The translations under genes and the position numbers were made by a program. Shown one piece after another: positions 60,218 through 60,490 of a stretch of 60,490 bases of DNA. Location of the stretch: assembly GCF_900100345.1 (NCBI RefSeq), contig NZ_FMTT01000036.1:1-60490 (forward strand), written 5' to 3'. Positions within the stretch are counted from its first letter, which is position 1. Every line of letters begins with the position of its first letter. Below the pieces are notes generated by a model. It saw only the letters and a program-made list of their open reading frames with translations, ran no database searches and was not told where the DNA came from. The DNA comes from Paenibacillus tianmuensis (lineage in GTDB: Bacteria > Bacillota > Bacilli > Paenibacillales > NBRC-103111).

Positions 60218-60490
<273 letters not shown>

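Overview
The window reads as an endospore-forming Bacillota chromosome, most likely Paenibacillaceae. The evidence is gene order close to Bacillus subtilis (ctsR-mcsA-mcsB-clpC-radA-disA ... sigH ... rpoBC ... S10/spc/alpha ... cwlD-salA-gerD-kbaA-pdaB), sporulation genes (sigH, gerD, kbaA, pdaB, cwlD, a SpoIIM-like gene), CtsR heptads, a T-box, and moderate GC. Nearly everything lies on the minus strand, so transcription runs from high to low coordinates. The 60 kb island sits between two rRNA operons of the same orientation: 23S/5S ends at 59965-60490, and the 5' end of the next 16S gene lies at 1-208.

In transcription order: 5S terminator; CtsR-controlled ctsR-mcsA-mcsB-clpC (59720-55093), closed by a strong terminator; radA, disA and an inserted pssA; yacL, ispD, ispF, gltX; a Cys T-box followed by cysE-cysS-mrnC-rlmB-rae1; sigH; rpmG-secE-nusG; rplK-rplA; rplJ-rplL with an L10-type leader; an rsmC-like gene; rpoB-rpoC; the str operon (L7Ae-like gene, rpsL, rpsG, fusA, tuf); the S10-spc-alpha run from rpsJ to rplQ; then truA, rplM, rpsI. 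A small sulfate-assimilation unit (cysH-sat) with its own promoter and terminator comes next, followed by cwlD, salA, gerD, kbaA, pdaB, a SpoIIM-like gene, a short unknown gene and the tandem promoters of the next rrn operon.

The genes are mostly the translation and transcription core, with stress proteolysis (CtsR/McsAB/ClpC), DNA-integrity signalling (DisA, RadA), isoprenoid and phospholipid steps, cysteine supply and charging, and the sporulation/germination genes that usually flank this cluster. Many starts were moved inward to a start codon with a proper Shine-Dalgarno (SD) sequence.

The protein genes are ordinary. The unexplained structure is in the non-coding DNA: (1) a dispersed 40-45 bp element, a GCTTACGAAG box plus a covarying hairpin, directly 5' of the SD of rpmJ, rpsN, rplX and rplJ and again in the 23S-5S spacer; (2) a plus-strand sigma-A promoter with a LexA-like box in its spacer, driving an apparently non-coding hairpin RNA convergent with sigH; (3) a ~118 bp imperfect palindrome between disA and radA; (4) a sat terminator whose 3' arm is the cwlD ribosome-binding site; (5) short attenuator-like hairpins at the start of the rpmG-secE-nusG and rpoB transcripts. 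No tRNA, CRISPR array, insertion sequence or phage gene was seen.
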